A stretch of 64,000 nucleotides of DNA from Dactylis glomerata. Its lineage: Eukaryota; Streptophyta; Magnoliopsida; Poales; Poaceae. The position numbers and the translations under genes were made by a program. Numbering within the stretch: the first letter of the stretch is position 1; every line of letters begins with the position of its first letter. The stretch is from the NCBI GenBank assembly GCA_007115705.1, contig QXEO01000211.1, positions 2,231,599 to 2,295,598 of the forward strand, written 5' to 3'. The notes beneath the pieces are model-generated. The model was given only the letters and a program-made list of their open reading frames with translations, had not been told where the DNA came from and searched no databases. Below are positions 34,401 through 46,834 of the stretch, piece by piece.

Positions 34401-35278
34401 AAATACATATAAAGACGCTAACTGATAACCCCAAGGAGACGGAGGAAAACCTTCTAAGGTTTCTAACCGATCAAAATTACTGTGACCACATACTGTTTCC
34501 ATACAACTTCAAGTGAGGGTCTTACTCTGTTGTGTCCATTCACTTATGAGTGTAATTGATAAGTTACTGACACATATATATATACATGTGCAGCTTCCAC
34601 TGGATTCTGTTGGACATTCAAATTGATAAGGGAAGAGTTGATGCCTTCGACCCATTATCGAGACCCTTCGAACAGTTCCAAAGCCCGCAGGACATGCTCC
34701 AAGGGTAATTTCAATCATTCTTGCGCTCTATCGGTCTCTTTCGATGATTTTCTGATATATCAATTAATGAAAAACTTAGCAAATCATTTTCCTTGTCGGG
34801 CAGGGTTTGGAAGCGGTTCAAGTGCGTGACTCCCGGTATCCGGCATGAGAAGCTGACCTTTAGAGCGGCTCAGGTAAGTAGTAGTATGATATACTTCTAT
34901 TTTCAATACTTTTGTAATGCTAGATTATTATTTTGATTATATATATTCTATTCTCGTAAAGTGCGACCAGCAGCCACGGGGGACGCATCTATGTGGATAC
35001 TATGTTTGCGAGACCATTCGCACGTTTACCTCTGAGCACAAGGATTACAGATACGATGTAAGCAATAAACATTCACACCTCTATTTTTACTCGTCATTCT
35101 TTGTTATCATGATTGATATTCATATTCATCTCCTCTTCTTATATAGTACACGGCCATGCGGGAGAAGTACCTACCAGAGCAACGCGCGATTGCTGTTGCA
35201 GAGGAGCTGGCGACCTTTCTGAGAATAGAAGCTATAGACGACAAAGGACGATTTAGTGTAGCTAGGGGCCATTACTGA
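31424..35278 (+). CDS. CACTA second gene: TNPA-like protein fused to a Ulp1-type cysteine protease
   Basis: Predicted coding exons: 31424-31666, 31773-34201, 34339-34512, 34594-34704, 34804-34873, 34962-35057 and 35147-35278. All introns are GT-AG and every junction keeps frame, giving 1084 residues with no stop. Exon 1 is acidic. Exon 2 holds a plant En/Spm transposase_24-like region (WNDIMSHF, SWKKKLWKDYL, GYLGKQANHWKAFQEY), a coiled-coil around LLARLNEQQKQIDEL, and a Pro/Ser-rich linker. The last exons form a peptidase C48 fold with FHWILLDIQ (H951), DAFDPL (D968), a Gln pair (1012-1013) and LCGYYVC (C1020), the Ulp1 His-Asp-Gln-Cys set. Ulp1 enzymes cleave SUMO or related tags; the target here is unknown. 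The TNPA-like part probably binds the CCGGGACTAAAGG motifs (inference). Exon calls are by eye. Confidence 0.85.
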
Positions 35279-35515
35279 TGTTGGTCCATGTAATCGAATA
35301 GACGGGCTCTAGTCCCGATAATTCTGGTCTCCATATAATTGTATATATATGCTCGCTTGTAAGATAAGTTAATCTTATATATATGCATAAACTAATTCCC
35401 GAACACCAAGGCACCAAGGCACCAAACGAGGCATCACGTTAATCCCCTGAACAAATAAAACCCTAAAACCAGTAAACCCTAAAACCCTAAAGCAAAAAAC
35501 AAAAATCTGCAGATG
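35279..35515 (+). other. 3' region of the second CACTA gene
   Basis: Contains the presumed UTR and a run of AACCCTAAAACC-type repeats (35459-35490) that only resemble plant telomere repeats. No further gene. Confidence 0.5.
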
Positions 35516-35724
35516 CCTTTAGTCCCGGTCTGTGTTACAAACCGGGACTAAAGGTCCTAGCCCTGATTCGCTCCGAGGTGCCCACGTGGACACCCTCCAG
35601 TCCCGGCTGGTAAGCGGGCCGGGACTAAAGGTTCAGCCTTTAGTCCCGCGGCTGGGGTCCCGGTTTGCAAACCGGGACTAAAGCCCCTTACGGGCCGGGA
35701 CTGGAGGCCCCGTCCCCACTAGTG
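35516..35724 (-). repeat. Right CACTA terminus and subterminal palindromes
   Basis: CCTTTAGTCCCGG and CCGGGACTAAAGG pairs ending in CCCCACTAGTG, followed by the second TCA (35725-35727). Confidence 0.88.
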
Positions 35725-35727
35725 TCA

Positions 35728-38287
35728 GCTGTTCAGTTTTGACAGATTTCTGCCAATATTTGTGTTTGCCACTTTATCGCTTTCTTTTGAGTTCTTTTGA
35801 TCACGGAACTTTTGGGGAGGTTGCTACAGTAGTATCTACTATATATGTGGTGGTTTTGAGTTGAAACCTGAAGCAAATAGAGGATTGATTATATGTTATG
35901 CTTACACTAATGTTGCTAATAGACTTGTGTTTAGTTTTGTATGAAGGAAGTTTTCAAGTGTAGGGATTGGAGAATGATGAGATGAGTTGAAGAATGGACA
36001 AAAGCTCAAGCTTGGGGATGCCCATGCATCACCCCAAGAAATATCCAAGAAGTACAAGCGTCAAAGCTTGGGGATGCCCCCGAGGCACCCCTTCTTCATC
36101 GGCAAAAATCAGGTCACCTTTCAAAACACTATATTTTTATTGCTTCATGCACTATGTGTTTTTCTTGGAGCGTCAGTTGTTTTAGTTTTCTTTGTTAGTT
36201 TAGTTTGTTTGTTTGCTGCAATAAATGGTTGGACCCCAACAAATTTTCTTTTGGAGAAGTTGCCTTGCTTTTCATTTGCCAAGAACACTCAGTTTTTCAC
36301 TCTTATCATTTATCGAGAGTTCTTTTTTTTCTGCTACTGCTTTTGGTTTTTGTTTTCGCCTTGATTTGCATTCAGACCTTGTCATATATTTTCATCAGGG
36401 TGTATTTTTGCCTCTGATATTTATTGGTTTTCATCAAAAGAGGTGTCTATAAAAATTTCAAATGGTGTTGGAAAAGAGAAAAAGCTTTGTGCAAAATAGT
36501 GGTACAAGAAGGAGCTTGTGTAGACTGCGGCTTAGGCTTTTTCATGTCATGCTTGATGTCTTTTTGATAGTATGATTAGTGGTTTTGCTGTAGCATGACT
36601 TGTCTCAAATAACTGAGATTTCTTAATGAGCCTTTGAAAAAATCATGCGTTGTTTTTATTGTATGGAAGCATTATTTTGGTTTTCTCCTTGATGCTTTAT
36701 TTGGGTTGACTTGGCGCATGCTCACACATGTTAGACTCTTACAAAGTCGCCAATAGCCTTCATGATCATTTAGTTTTTGACTTTTGATGCCATCTTATGC
36801 TTCTTTTAATGTCGCTTTGTCGCTTTGCATGATTATGGCCATTATTGCTCTCTTAGTTGGTCGCTCCCAGTCTTTTGCTAGCCCTCGCCTTGTACTGAGT
36901 ATGAGCTCTACTCGTGCATCCAACTCCTAAAAGCCAAAGTTTTCCAAAGTGTCCACCATACATACCTACTAGCAATTTGCTATTCCAAGTAAATTTGACT
37001 TGCTTTTATTTTCTCTTCAAATGAAACTCTTACCAGTGTTATGCCAAATTCGGTCAGTAAAGCTCTCACGAACCGGAAGGCACACTTTACTTTTTCCTGT
37101 TCTTAAAAATTTGACATTGTGGTCTCTTATGTTGAGTTGTTATGCTTGCAAGTTGTAAGTTGGATTCTAGCCCATCCATGCTGTCATGGGGCAAGCTTTC
37201 AACATTGCACTTCTTATTTGAGTTGATATCGTGATCTTTTGTTTATGGATGCCCGCGGTGTGAAATGAATTGGGAATCTTGTGGGGATCATGGAGTTTGT
37301 ATACGTGTTAGGGAAACGCCGGGCCGCCAATCTAAGCCATGCATAATTCATGGTGGAAATTTGCAGCATACCCATGGTGAACATTCGACGACGCATCTCA
37401 CAATAAAAAGCTAAACAAAAGGCAAATAAAAGAGATGTCGAGGTGTTCATTGTCTGCTTGTCCTGTCATTTTGGTGTGGGCTTGTTCCATGTCATCGGGC
37501 ACGGAGGTACCCCATTGGCGGTTCTCAATGATATGCATATACTTACAATGACAAGAGCCTTGCTTGGGACTCTAAGTAAAGTAGCATGAGGTTTGGGTAC
37601 TCGTATTCACGGGGCACGAGGTTTTCAACTTATGATTTGTCAAGCATATGCATCATAATTGTTCTCGCATTAACTTTAACCATGCAAGATGCTTATGATG
37701 GGGGCAATGAGAGCTCAAAGCCGGTAAGTACCATAATTTTTGAAGGTTATAAAACTTGCAATCACTGCTTCCCTCTGCGAAGGGCCTTTCTTTTACTTTT
37801 ATGTTGAGTCACCACCTTCTTTCCTTATGCACCATTAAAAGAGCATGGTTGTCATTCTTAGTGTAATATGCATTGTCCCAAAGTTCATTGATTGATTCAT
37901 ATTGTTGGTTTCACTTGTTCTTAAATTATTTGTATCTAGTCGCCCTCTTAAACTTGAAGGTGTCCTATGCATTTATGTTTTGCTCTCTTTGAAGGACAAG
38001 CTGAAAACCATTTGTATGTTTTTCCTTATGATTTGAACACACGTTTGACTTTCATTGTTTCATTTTCATGATCTTTTGTTTGTGTTCATTTGCATGTTTA
38101 CAACATGGTTGCTAAGTTCTTATTGTCATGATTATATCTTCATGCCCATGTTTTAAGTTCTTATGATCCCAGCTCACCAATGCTTACATACATGATCAAG
38201 ATTGTGTAGGTGCATGTCACCTCAAAAATTATTCTTTGTTATCACTTACCTACTCGAGGACGAGCAGGAGTTAAGCTTGGGGATGCT
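35728..38287 (+). other. Non-coding interior of array unit 1, right of the CACTA insertion
   Basis: Collinear with 42687-45248 in unit 2 and 48077-50637 in unit 3. Open frames here differ in length between units and look non-coding. AAGCTTGGGGATGC occurs at 36008-36021, 36064-36077 and 38273-38286. The last copy abuts LTR 2 and is the likely polypurine tract. Confidence 0.75.
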
Positions 38288-41200
38288 TGATACGTCTCCA
38301 ACGTATCTATAATTTTTGATGCTCCATGCTTGTTTTTACACCAATTGCCTATTGTTTCGTTACACTTAGTGGCACTTTTATGCATTTTCCGGAACTAACC
38401 TATTAACGAGTTGCCACAGTGCCAGTTTCCTGTTTTCTGCTGTTTTTGTGTTTAAGAAGTGATACACAGGAAATATTCTCGGAATTGGATGAAACAAGTT
38501 ACTGAAGTCTTATTTTACCCGGAAGCTTCTAGAGATCCGAAGGAGAGTAGGAGGGGGGCCACCAGGGCCCCACACGCAGGGGTGGCGCGGCCAGGCCCCT
38601 GGCCGCGCGGGCCCCGCATGAGGGCGCCTGGCTCCTCCTCTGACGACGCCCCTTCGCCTATAAAGACCCCCCGATGAAAAAAACCTAAGTACCCAATCAA
38701 TTTTCCAGAACACATCGCGATCCGCCGCCGCCGTTGACCCGAAGATCGGGAGGGTCCAGAAGCTCTTCCCGGCACCCTGCCGGAGAGGGGAATCGCCACC
38801 GGAGGTCTTCTTCATCGCCATGCTTGCCTCCGGAGCGATGAGTGAGTAGTCTACCTTGGACTATGGGTCCATAGCAGTAGCTAGATGGTTGTCTTCTCCA
38901 CCATGTGCTTCATGTTTAGATCTCATGAGCTACCCTACATGATTGAAATCACCGTTATGTAATTCTACATGTTTGGTTTGTTGGGATCCGATGAATATTG
39001 GTGTTTATGATTAAGTTGTTGTACTGAATTATATCTTTTGTTATCTCTATGTTGTTTATGATCTTGCATGCTCTCCGTTGTTAGTAGCTATCTTGGACGA
39101 GTAGTTGCTAGTGACTCCAAGAGGGGGTATTTATGCTCGATAGTGGGTTCATGCCTCTATTTAATCTGGGGGAGTGACAGAAACCTCTAAGGTTGTAGAT
39201 GTGCTGTTGCTACTAGGGAGAAAACAACATTCATATGCTCAAGGGCATATGCTTTGTTTACATTACACACTTTGCTTAATGCAATTATCTATTGTTCGCA
39301 ACTTAATACTTTTGGGGTGTGCGGATTGATATCCCCGGGAGTGGATTATTAGTCATAGATGCAGTTGGATGGCGGTCTATGTATTTTGTTGTAATGCCCA
39401 GAGTAAATCTCATAGTGATCTTCTTGACATATCACGTTTATCTTTATTCTATCAATTGCCCAACTATAATTTGTTTACCCAGCATGTGTTATCTATACTT
39501 CTTATAAAGCAAAACCCCACTAGAAGATCATTTAAGTTGTCTATGTTCACATGCAACATGTCCACATCACTTGAAAAATATTAGCCCTCTGATTGTGATC
39601 CTTGCACAAATCCCTCCGTCCATTGCTATCATCGTGAATGACGATTCTTTCACAACATACAGTAGTGTGGAAGCGTAAATAAATGCCTCCACTATCCATT
39701 TTCCAAGCCATGCGCATGTCACACCAGCGCAACTGAAACGACAGTCATGTATGATTAATTCAATTCGTCACTCTCCTTGCCCTTCCGTTTCCACTAGCAT
39801 CCATCAGCATTCAGTTTGTCTTCTCCCCTTCAAATACCTGTCCATCGTTCACCACCATGGCATGCATGCCTCACTCCTAGATTAGTCGGTGGCTCAATGA
39901 AATGACAATGTTTACATCTGTTGTCTTCGAGTTTGTGACTTCGTGTACACCTTTACCCAATCCCCCTCTATGTTATACTGACCGCGCCGGCGGCCGGCGG
40001 CAACGACGCAGAGATACTTTGGCGTTCTCAATGTATGCCGGTAACCTAGCTTGAGAATTAACATCACCGATGGCTAAGTGCCCTCTACCCCTTACTTGCC
40101 TAGCTCCAATCATCAATTTCCTCATGCTACTCTTACTTTCTCAGTCACCCCAAATCCCAATATTAGGTTCATGTCGGCGGATTGCATCGTTGATGCCTAG
40201 CCCTGGATTGGAGCTTCCCTGATTCCTTCATGCTCTGGGGTCGTATGAGAAGACCCGGGAGTTTCAAGGTGCGTACCTATTTGGGGCTATTCTTTATTAC
40301 CTCCTATTTTCATGTTTAACATTCTCAATTTTATAAGATTTCCTTGCTGATCTTTCTTAGCGACCTGGGCAAAAATTAACTAATTTGCATTATTCTACCA
40401 TTGCACATTCTCTTCAACTCTGTTTCTAGGTGCGTACCTATTTGGGCTATCCTTCAGTTCATCCTATTTTCATGTTTATCTTTCCCAATTGTAAAATGTT
40501 TCCTTGTTGATCTTTGCTAGCGACCTAGACAAAAATTAACTAATTCAGATTAGTCTACCATTACACATTCGCTTCAAAAGCTATTTTAACATATGCAAGC
40601 TAACAGTGATACACTTTTTATTCTGCCATCGCAGATTTGCTTCAAGGACTATTTTCTACTAACCCTCGGGAAGAACTATTTTCTACAGATGGACTATTGA
40701 CCATATTTTTTACAAGATTTCCAATTAATTATAGGATTTCCACATAAAGTTAACTAATTAGTTAATATCCCTATTCGGTAAAAGGTGGTGCATTTCAATT
40801 ACATTATTATCCTTTTTTAAGTACAAAGTGATTTATCCATGCCACCTATTTTTTCATCCAGATATCCACATCACCAACTTATAGCCGTGAAATATACAAC
40901 AATTTAGCGTTATCATCTCGACTATTTTGACCAATTTAATCTTGCATATTTCCACAGATAAGTTCATATTTCAATTTCACATTTCATGTGTATTATACAT
41001 TTTATTTATACAGTATAATATCTTAGGATATTTCCGCCGCAACGCACGGGGTATCCTTCTAGTTTTATCTATGGAGAGACACCACTAGTGAACTGTGGAC
41101 CCCGGTCCTATTTCCATCATATTGCTATCACCTGTTTACTTTACTCGCACTGTTTACTTTACTCGCATACTATATTGTTTTCCACTCGATACGCTCATAA

Positions 41201-41444
41201 TCTTTGTTTCAAGCAAATCGGTGAGATTGACAACCTCATCGCAAGTTGGGAACAAAGTATTTGTTTGTGTGTGTGCAGGTTCCGCATCACCTTCAGTCGT
41301 TTGTCTCTCCTCTCCTGATCGATAAACCTTGGTTTCTTAAACTGAGGGAAAACTAGCTGCTATACTCATCATACCTTCCTCTTGGGGTTCCCAACGGGCT
41401 GGTTATTTGTCACGCACAAGGACCGTCTGCTCCCACGTCCATCA
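38288..41444 (+). repeat. Array LTR 2, interrupted by a Helitron
   Basis: 1586 bp once 39492-41062 is removed. It is followed by a primer-binding site (41464-41481) and preceded by the purine tract of unit 1, so it is shared between units. TATA box at 38659. Confidence 0.92.
39492..41062 (+). mobile_element. Non-autonomous Helitron, 1571 bp
   Basis: Starts TCTATACTTCTTATAAAG and ends GGGGTATCCTTCTAG, with host A before and host T after and no target duplication. The empty site GTGTTATTTTATC is intact in LTRs 1, 3 and 4. A GC-rich CCGCCGCAACGCACGGGG block stands about ten bases before the CTAG end, where Helitrons carry a small hairpin. No Rep or helicase frame and no recognisable captured gene. 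A segment starting AGGTGCGTACCTATTTGG is repeated at 40267 and 40428 (161 bp apart). Confidence 0.88.
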
Positions 41445-41719
41445 AACGCAGCAGCTTCTTTTATGGCGCCGTTGCCGGGGAACGCAGAAGAATAATCTCC
41501 CTCATCAACTGGGCGCCATTAACTTGGTAGCAGCTTCTTTTCTGGCGCCGTTGCCGGGGAGGAAGAGAAGACTTCTGCGAGGGGAGTTTTTCGCTCACAC
41601 ATCCTTTACTTTGTTATTGTTTTGCTTTACTTTATTTATTTTACCTGCATTGCTTTTTATCAAAAACCCAAAAAAATTAGAATCCTTGGTAGTTGTTATT
41701 TCTTTACTTTTAGTTTATC
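41445..41719 (+). promoter_or_regulatory. Unit 2 leader with duplicated primer-binding site
   Basis: TGGCGCCGTTGCCGGGGA at 41464-41481 and again at about 41543-41560. Here both copies keep the GGCGCC core, unlike unit 1. Confidence 0.75.
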
Positions 41720-42313
41720 ATGTTGATCCCTAAGTACGTTCTGGAGGACCTCTCAGTAGGTAGTGGTTCAATTATTGGCAAACGTAACATTGAGGAGTTC
41801 TTTAATCACATTAGTATGCATGAGGAAGTTGAGGAAAAGTCTTTGGTTGAGCTAGCTCCTAGTATTGAAGTTGCTTCTACTTATTTGATTCACATGTTGG
41901 AAACTAGGTTTGCTAGTCTTAATCCTTTTATGCAATACATGTTCCTTAAGCTTCATGAAATTGAGGATCCCGAAAAGAAAGCTTTTATCTTGGAAACTTT
42001 GCGCTTAGAATTTAAAGATGTCGTTATTGAAGCTAGAAAGGTTCTTAAACGTTTTAATAAACTTGGTTCACCTATAAAGGTTATTAGTACAAACAATGAA
42101 GGAGCCGAAGTACCTATACCTTGCAAGCTCTTGGGATTGTGTGAAGCTTTCGAAAATAATTTTGACTGGATCTGTCCTGAAAATCTTTTTGATGAGAATA
42201 GTGTACCAAAGCATGATCACAAAGGGTCTTCTAAAACTTATGTGGATGAAATACAATTCCTTATTGACAAGACCTCTACAGTGGATCTTAATGCTTCTTC
42301 TGAAGTTACTTGA
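41720..42313 (+). CDS. Unknown 197-residue protein of array unit 2
   Basis: Same frame as in unit 1, full length and open. Differences seen by eye include IIGKRNIEE (unit 2) against IIGKSNIEE and EIQFLID against EIQCLID. No recognised domain; see the unit 1 entry for description. Most differences between units change the residue, which gives no sign of selection after duplication. Confidence 0.6.
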   Translation: MLIPKYVLEDLSVGSGSIIGKRNIEEFFNHISMHEEVEEKSLVELAPSIEVASTYLIHMLETRFASLNPFMQYMFLKLHEIEDPEKKAFILETLRLEFKDVVIEARKVLKRFNKLGSPIKVISTNNEGAEVPIPCKLLGLCEAFENNFDWICPENLFDENSVPKHDHKGSSKTYVDEIQFLIDKTSTVDLNASSEVT

Positions 42314-45248
42314 TTCGCAATTTTCTGCGCCTAGCTCAAAGGCGATAAAGAAAAGCACTCTTGGGAGATAGCCCAATGTTTTCTTTTCAGTACTTTTTCT
42401 TTTATTTGAGTCTTGGAAGTCATTAATACTGTAATGACCGCTCCTTATCTTGTTTATTTTGTTTTGTGCCAAGAGAAGCCTCTAATTTGAGTGAGGTAAA
42501 GATTTGGGGATGTTGCTGTCCTGAAACTGTTTTCGGTGCTGCACCGTAAAAATTCGTATAAATTCTCTCTATATATTTTGGACCTGAAATTTCTTGTGTA
42601 TATGCCCCAGGTTATATCCAAACTTTTGTTAGTTGAACACTTTTTGATTTGAGCAACAGAAAACCCCTCAAAAATTCTACCTTTGTCAGCTGTTCAGTTT
42701 TGACAGATTTCTGCCAATATTTGTGTTTGCCACTTTATCGCTTTCTTTTGAGTTCTTTTGATCACGGAACTTTTGGGGAGGTTGCTACAGTAGTATCTAC
42801 TATATATGTGGTGGTTTTGAGTTGAAACCTGAAGCAAATAGAGGATTGATTATATGTTATGCTTACACTAATGTTGCTAATAGACTTGTGTTTAGTTTTG
42901 TATGAAGGAAGTTTTCAAGTGTAGGGATTGGAGAATGATGAGATGAGTTGAAGAATGGACAAAAGCTCAAGCTTGGAGATGCCCATGCATCACCCCAAGA
43001 AATATCCAAGAAGTACAAGCGTCAAAGCTTGGGGATGCCCCCGAGGCACCCCTTCTTCATCGGCAAAAATCAGGTCACCTTTCAAAACACTATATTTTTA
43101 TTGCTTCATGCACTATGTGTTTTTCTTGGAGCGTCAGTTGTTTTAGTTTTCTTTGTTAGTTTAGTTTGTTTGTTTGCTGCAATAAATGGTTGGACCCCAA
43201 CAAATTTTCTTTTGGAGAAGTTGCCTTGCTTTTCATTTGCCAAGAACACTTAGTTTTTCACTCTTATCATTTATCGAGAGTTGTTTTTTTTCTGCTACTG
43301 CTTTTGGTTTTTGTTTTCGCCTTGATTTGCATTCAGACCTTGTCATATCTTTTCATCAAGGTGTATTTTTGCCTCTGATCTTTATTGGTTTTCATCAAAA
43401 GAGGTGTCTATAAAAATTTCAAATGGTGTTGGAAAAGAGAAAAAGCTTTGTGCAAAATAGTGGTACAAGAAGGAGCTTGTGTAGACTGCGGCTTAGGCTT
43501 TTTCATGTCATGCTTGATGTCTTTTCGATAGTATGATTAGTGGTTTTGCTGTAGCATGACTTGTCTCAAATAACTGAGATTTCTTAATGAGCCTTTGAAA
43601 AAATCATGCGTTGTTTTTATTGTATGGAAGCATTATTTTGGTTTTCTACTTGATGCTTTATTTGGGTTGACTTGGCGCATGCTCACACATGTTAGACTCT
43701 TACAAAGTCGCCAATAGCCTTCATGATCATTTAGTTTTTGACTTTTGATGCCATCTTATGCTTCTTTTAATGTCGCTTTGTCGCTTTGCATGATTATGGC
43801 CATTATTGCTCTCTTAGTTGGTCGCTCCCAGTCTTTTGCTAGCCCTCGCCTTGTACTGAGTATGAGCTCTACTCGTGCAACCAACTCCTAAAAGCCAAAG
43901 TTTTCCAAAGTGTCCACCATACATACCTACTAGCAATTTGCTATTCCAAGTAAATTTGACTTGCTTTTATTTTCTCTTCAAATTAAACTCTTACCAGTGT
44001 TATGCCAAATTCGGTCAGTAAAGCTCTCACGAACCGGAAGGCACACTTTACTTTTTCCTGTTCTTAAAAATTTGACATTGTGGTCTCTTATGTTGAGTTG
44101 TTATGCTTGCAAGTTGTAAGTTGGATTCTAGCCCATCCATGCTGTCATGGGGCAAGCTTTCAACATTGCACTTCTTATTTGAGTTGATATCGTGATCTTT
44201 TGTTTATGGATGCCCGCGGTGTGAAATGAATTGGGAATCTTGTGGGGATCATGGAGTTTGTATACGTGTTAGGGAAACGCCGGGCCGCCAATCTAAGCCA
44301 TGCATAATTCATGGTGGAAATTTGCAGCATACCCATGGTGAACATTCGACGACGCATCTCACAATAAAAAGCTAAACAAAAGGCAAATAAAAGAGATGTC
44401 GAGGTGTTCATTGTCTGCTTGTCCTATCATTTTGGTGTGGGCTTGTTCCATGTCATCGGGCACGGAGGTACCCCATTGGCGGTTCTCAATGATATGCATA
44501 TACTTACAATGACAAGAGCCTTGCTTGGGACTCTAAGTAAAGTAGCATGAGGTTTGGGTACTCGTATTCACGGGGCACGAGGTTTTCAACTTATGATTTG
44601 TCAAGCATATGCATCATAATTGTTCTCGCATTAACTTTAACCATGCAAGATGCTTATGATGGGGGCAATGAGAGCTCAAAGCCGGTAAGTACCATAATTT
44701 TTGAAGGTTATAAAACTTGCAATCACTGCTTCCCTCTGCGAAGGGCCTTTCTTTTACTTTTATGTTGAGTCACCACCTTCTTTCCTTATGCACCATTAAA
44801 AGAGCATGGTTGTCATTCTTAGTGTAATATGCATTGTCCCAAAGTTCATTGATTGATTCATATTGTTGGTTTCACTTGTTCTTAAATTATTTGTATCTAG
44901 TCGCCCTCTTAAACTTGAAGGTGTCCTATGCATTTATGTTTTGCTCTCTTTGAAGGACAAGCTGAAAACCATTTGTATGTTTTTCCTTATGATTTGAACA
45001 CATGTTTGACTTTCATTGTTTCATTTTCATGATCTTTTGTTTGTGTTCATTTGCATGTTTACAACATGGTTGCTAAGTTCTTATTGTCATGATTATATCT
45101 TCATGCCCATGTTTTAAGTTCTTATGATCCCAGCTCACCAATGCTTACATACATGATCAAGATTGTGTAGGTGCATGTCACCTCAAAAATTATTCTTTGT
45201 TATCACTTACCTACTCGAGGACGAGCAGGAGTTAAGCTTGGGGATGCT
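42314..45248 (+). other. Non-coding interior of array unit 2
   Basis: Uninterrupted, so it shows the empty site of the CACTA insertion (TTTGTCAGCTG near 42684). The first AAGCTTGGGGATGC copy has changed to AAGCTTGGAGATGC near 42969. No gene seen. Confidence 0.75.
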
Positions 45249-46834
45249 TGATACCTCTCCAACGTATCTATAATTTTTGATGCTCCATGCTTGTTTTTAC
45301 ACCAATTGCCTATTGTTTCGTTACACTTAGTGGCACTTTTATGCATTTTCCAGAACTAACCTATTAACGAGTTGCCACAGTGCCAGTTTCCTGTTTTCTG
45401 CCGTTTTTGTGTTTAAGAAGTGATACACAGGAAATATTCTCGGAATTGGATGAAACAAGTTACTGAAGTCTTATTTTACCCGGAAGCTTCTAGAGATCCG
45501 AAGGAGAGTAGGAGGGGGGCCACCAGGGCCCTAGACGCAGGGGTGGCGCGGCCAGGCCCCTGGCCGCGCGGGCCCCGCATGAGGGCGCCTGGCTCCTCCT
45601 CTGACGACGCCCCTTCGCCTATAAAGACCCCCCGACGAAAAAAACCTAAGTACCCGATCAATTTTCCAAAACACATCGCGATCCGCCGCCGCCGTCGACC
45701 CGAAGATCGGGAGGGTCCAGAAGCTCTTCCCGGCACCCTGCCGGAGAGGGGAATCGCCACCGGAGGTCTTCTTCATCGCCATGCTTGCCTCCGGAGCGAT
45801 GAGTGAGTAGTCTACCTTGGACTATGGGTCCATAGCAGTAGCTAGATGGTTGTCTTCTCCACCATGTGCTTCATGTTTAGATCTCATGAGCTGCCCTACA
45901 TGATTGAAATCACCGTTATGTAATTCTACATGTTTGGTTTGTTGGGATCCGATGAATATTGGTGTTTATGATTAAGTTGTTGTACTGAATTATATCTTTT
46001 GTTATCTCTATGTTGTTTATGATCTTGCATGCTCTCCGTTGTTAGTAGCTATCTTGGACGAGTAGTTGCTAGTGACTCCAAGAGGGGGTATTTATGCTCG
46101 ATAGTGGGTTCATGCCTCTATTTAATCTGGGGGAGTGACAGAAACCTCTAAGGTTGTAGATGTGCTGTTGCTACTAGGGAGAAAACAACATTCATATGCT
46201 CAAGGGCATATGCTTTGTTTACATTACACACTTTGCTTAATGCAATTATCTATTGTTCGCAACTTAATACTTTTGGGGTGTTCGGATTGATATCCCCGGG
46301 AGTGGATTATTAGTCATAGATGCAGTTGGATGGCGGTCTATGTATTTTGTTGTAATGCCCAGAGTAAATCTCATAGTGATCTTCTTGACATATCACGTTT
46401 ATCTTTATTCTATCAATTGCCCAACTGTAATTTGTTTACCCAGCATGTGTTATTTTATCTATGGAGAGACACCACTAGTGAACTGTGGACCCCGGTCCTA
46501 TTTCCATCATATTGCTATCACCTGTTTACTTTACTCGCACTGTTTACTTTACTCGCATACTATATTGTTTTCCACTCGATACGCTCATAATCTTTGTTTC
46601 AAGCAAATCGGTGAGATTGACAACCTCATCGCAAGTTGGGAACAAAGTATTTGTTTGTGTGTGTGCAGGTTCCGCATCACCTTCAATCGTTTGTCTCTCC
46701 TCTCCTGATCGATAAACCTTGGTTTCTTAAACTGAGGGAAAACTAGCTGCTATACTCATCATACCTTCCTCTTGGGGTTCCCAATGGGCTGGTTATTCGC
46801 CACGCACAAGGACCGTCTGCTCCCACGTCCATCA
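45249..46834 (+). repeat. Array LTR 3
   Basis: Uninterrupted 1586 bp, start TGATACCTCTCC (one change at base 7), end CACGTCCATCA. About 16 differences from LTR 2 by hand. TATA box at 45620. Best reference copy for the array LTR. Confidence 0.93.

Larger units (their letters stand above)
25028..35724 (+). mobile_element. CACTA (En/Spm-type) DNA transposon, 10697 bp
   Basis: Begins CACTAGTAGAAAACGGGCC and ends as the inverse of CACTAGTGGGGACGGGGCC, with a TCA duplication on each side. Subterminal regions are packed with CCGGGACTAAAGG in both orientations. Two genes read rightward: a TNP2-type transposase (25585-28902, two stops) and a seven-exon TNPA-like/Ulp1 fusion gene (31424-35278, intact). 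An extra block of the subterminal motif lies between them. Sequence style is that of Triticeae CACTA families; exact family not assigned. Confidence 0.95.

Noticed and set aside
35459..35490. Telomere-like AACCCTAAAACC run, and GTTAGGGTTAGGG near 30760
   Set aside because: Only a few imperfect copies inside the transposon; not a telomere or an interstitial telomere tract.
35987..36364. Open frame with a hydrophobic, membrane-like stretch in the array interior (also near 42948, 48338 and 63294), possibly an env remnant
   Set aside because: Its length varies between units (125, 101, 154 and 125 codons) through small indels and a stop, and it overlaps the repeated purine-tract motif. It looks like AT-rich chance coding.
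37214..37807. Short frames on both strands repeated in all units
   Set aside because: They are conserved only because the array units are near-identical; no domain and no codon bias seen.
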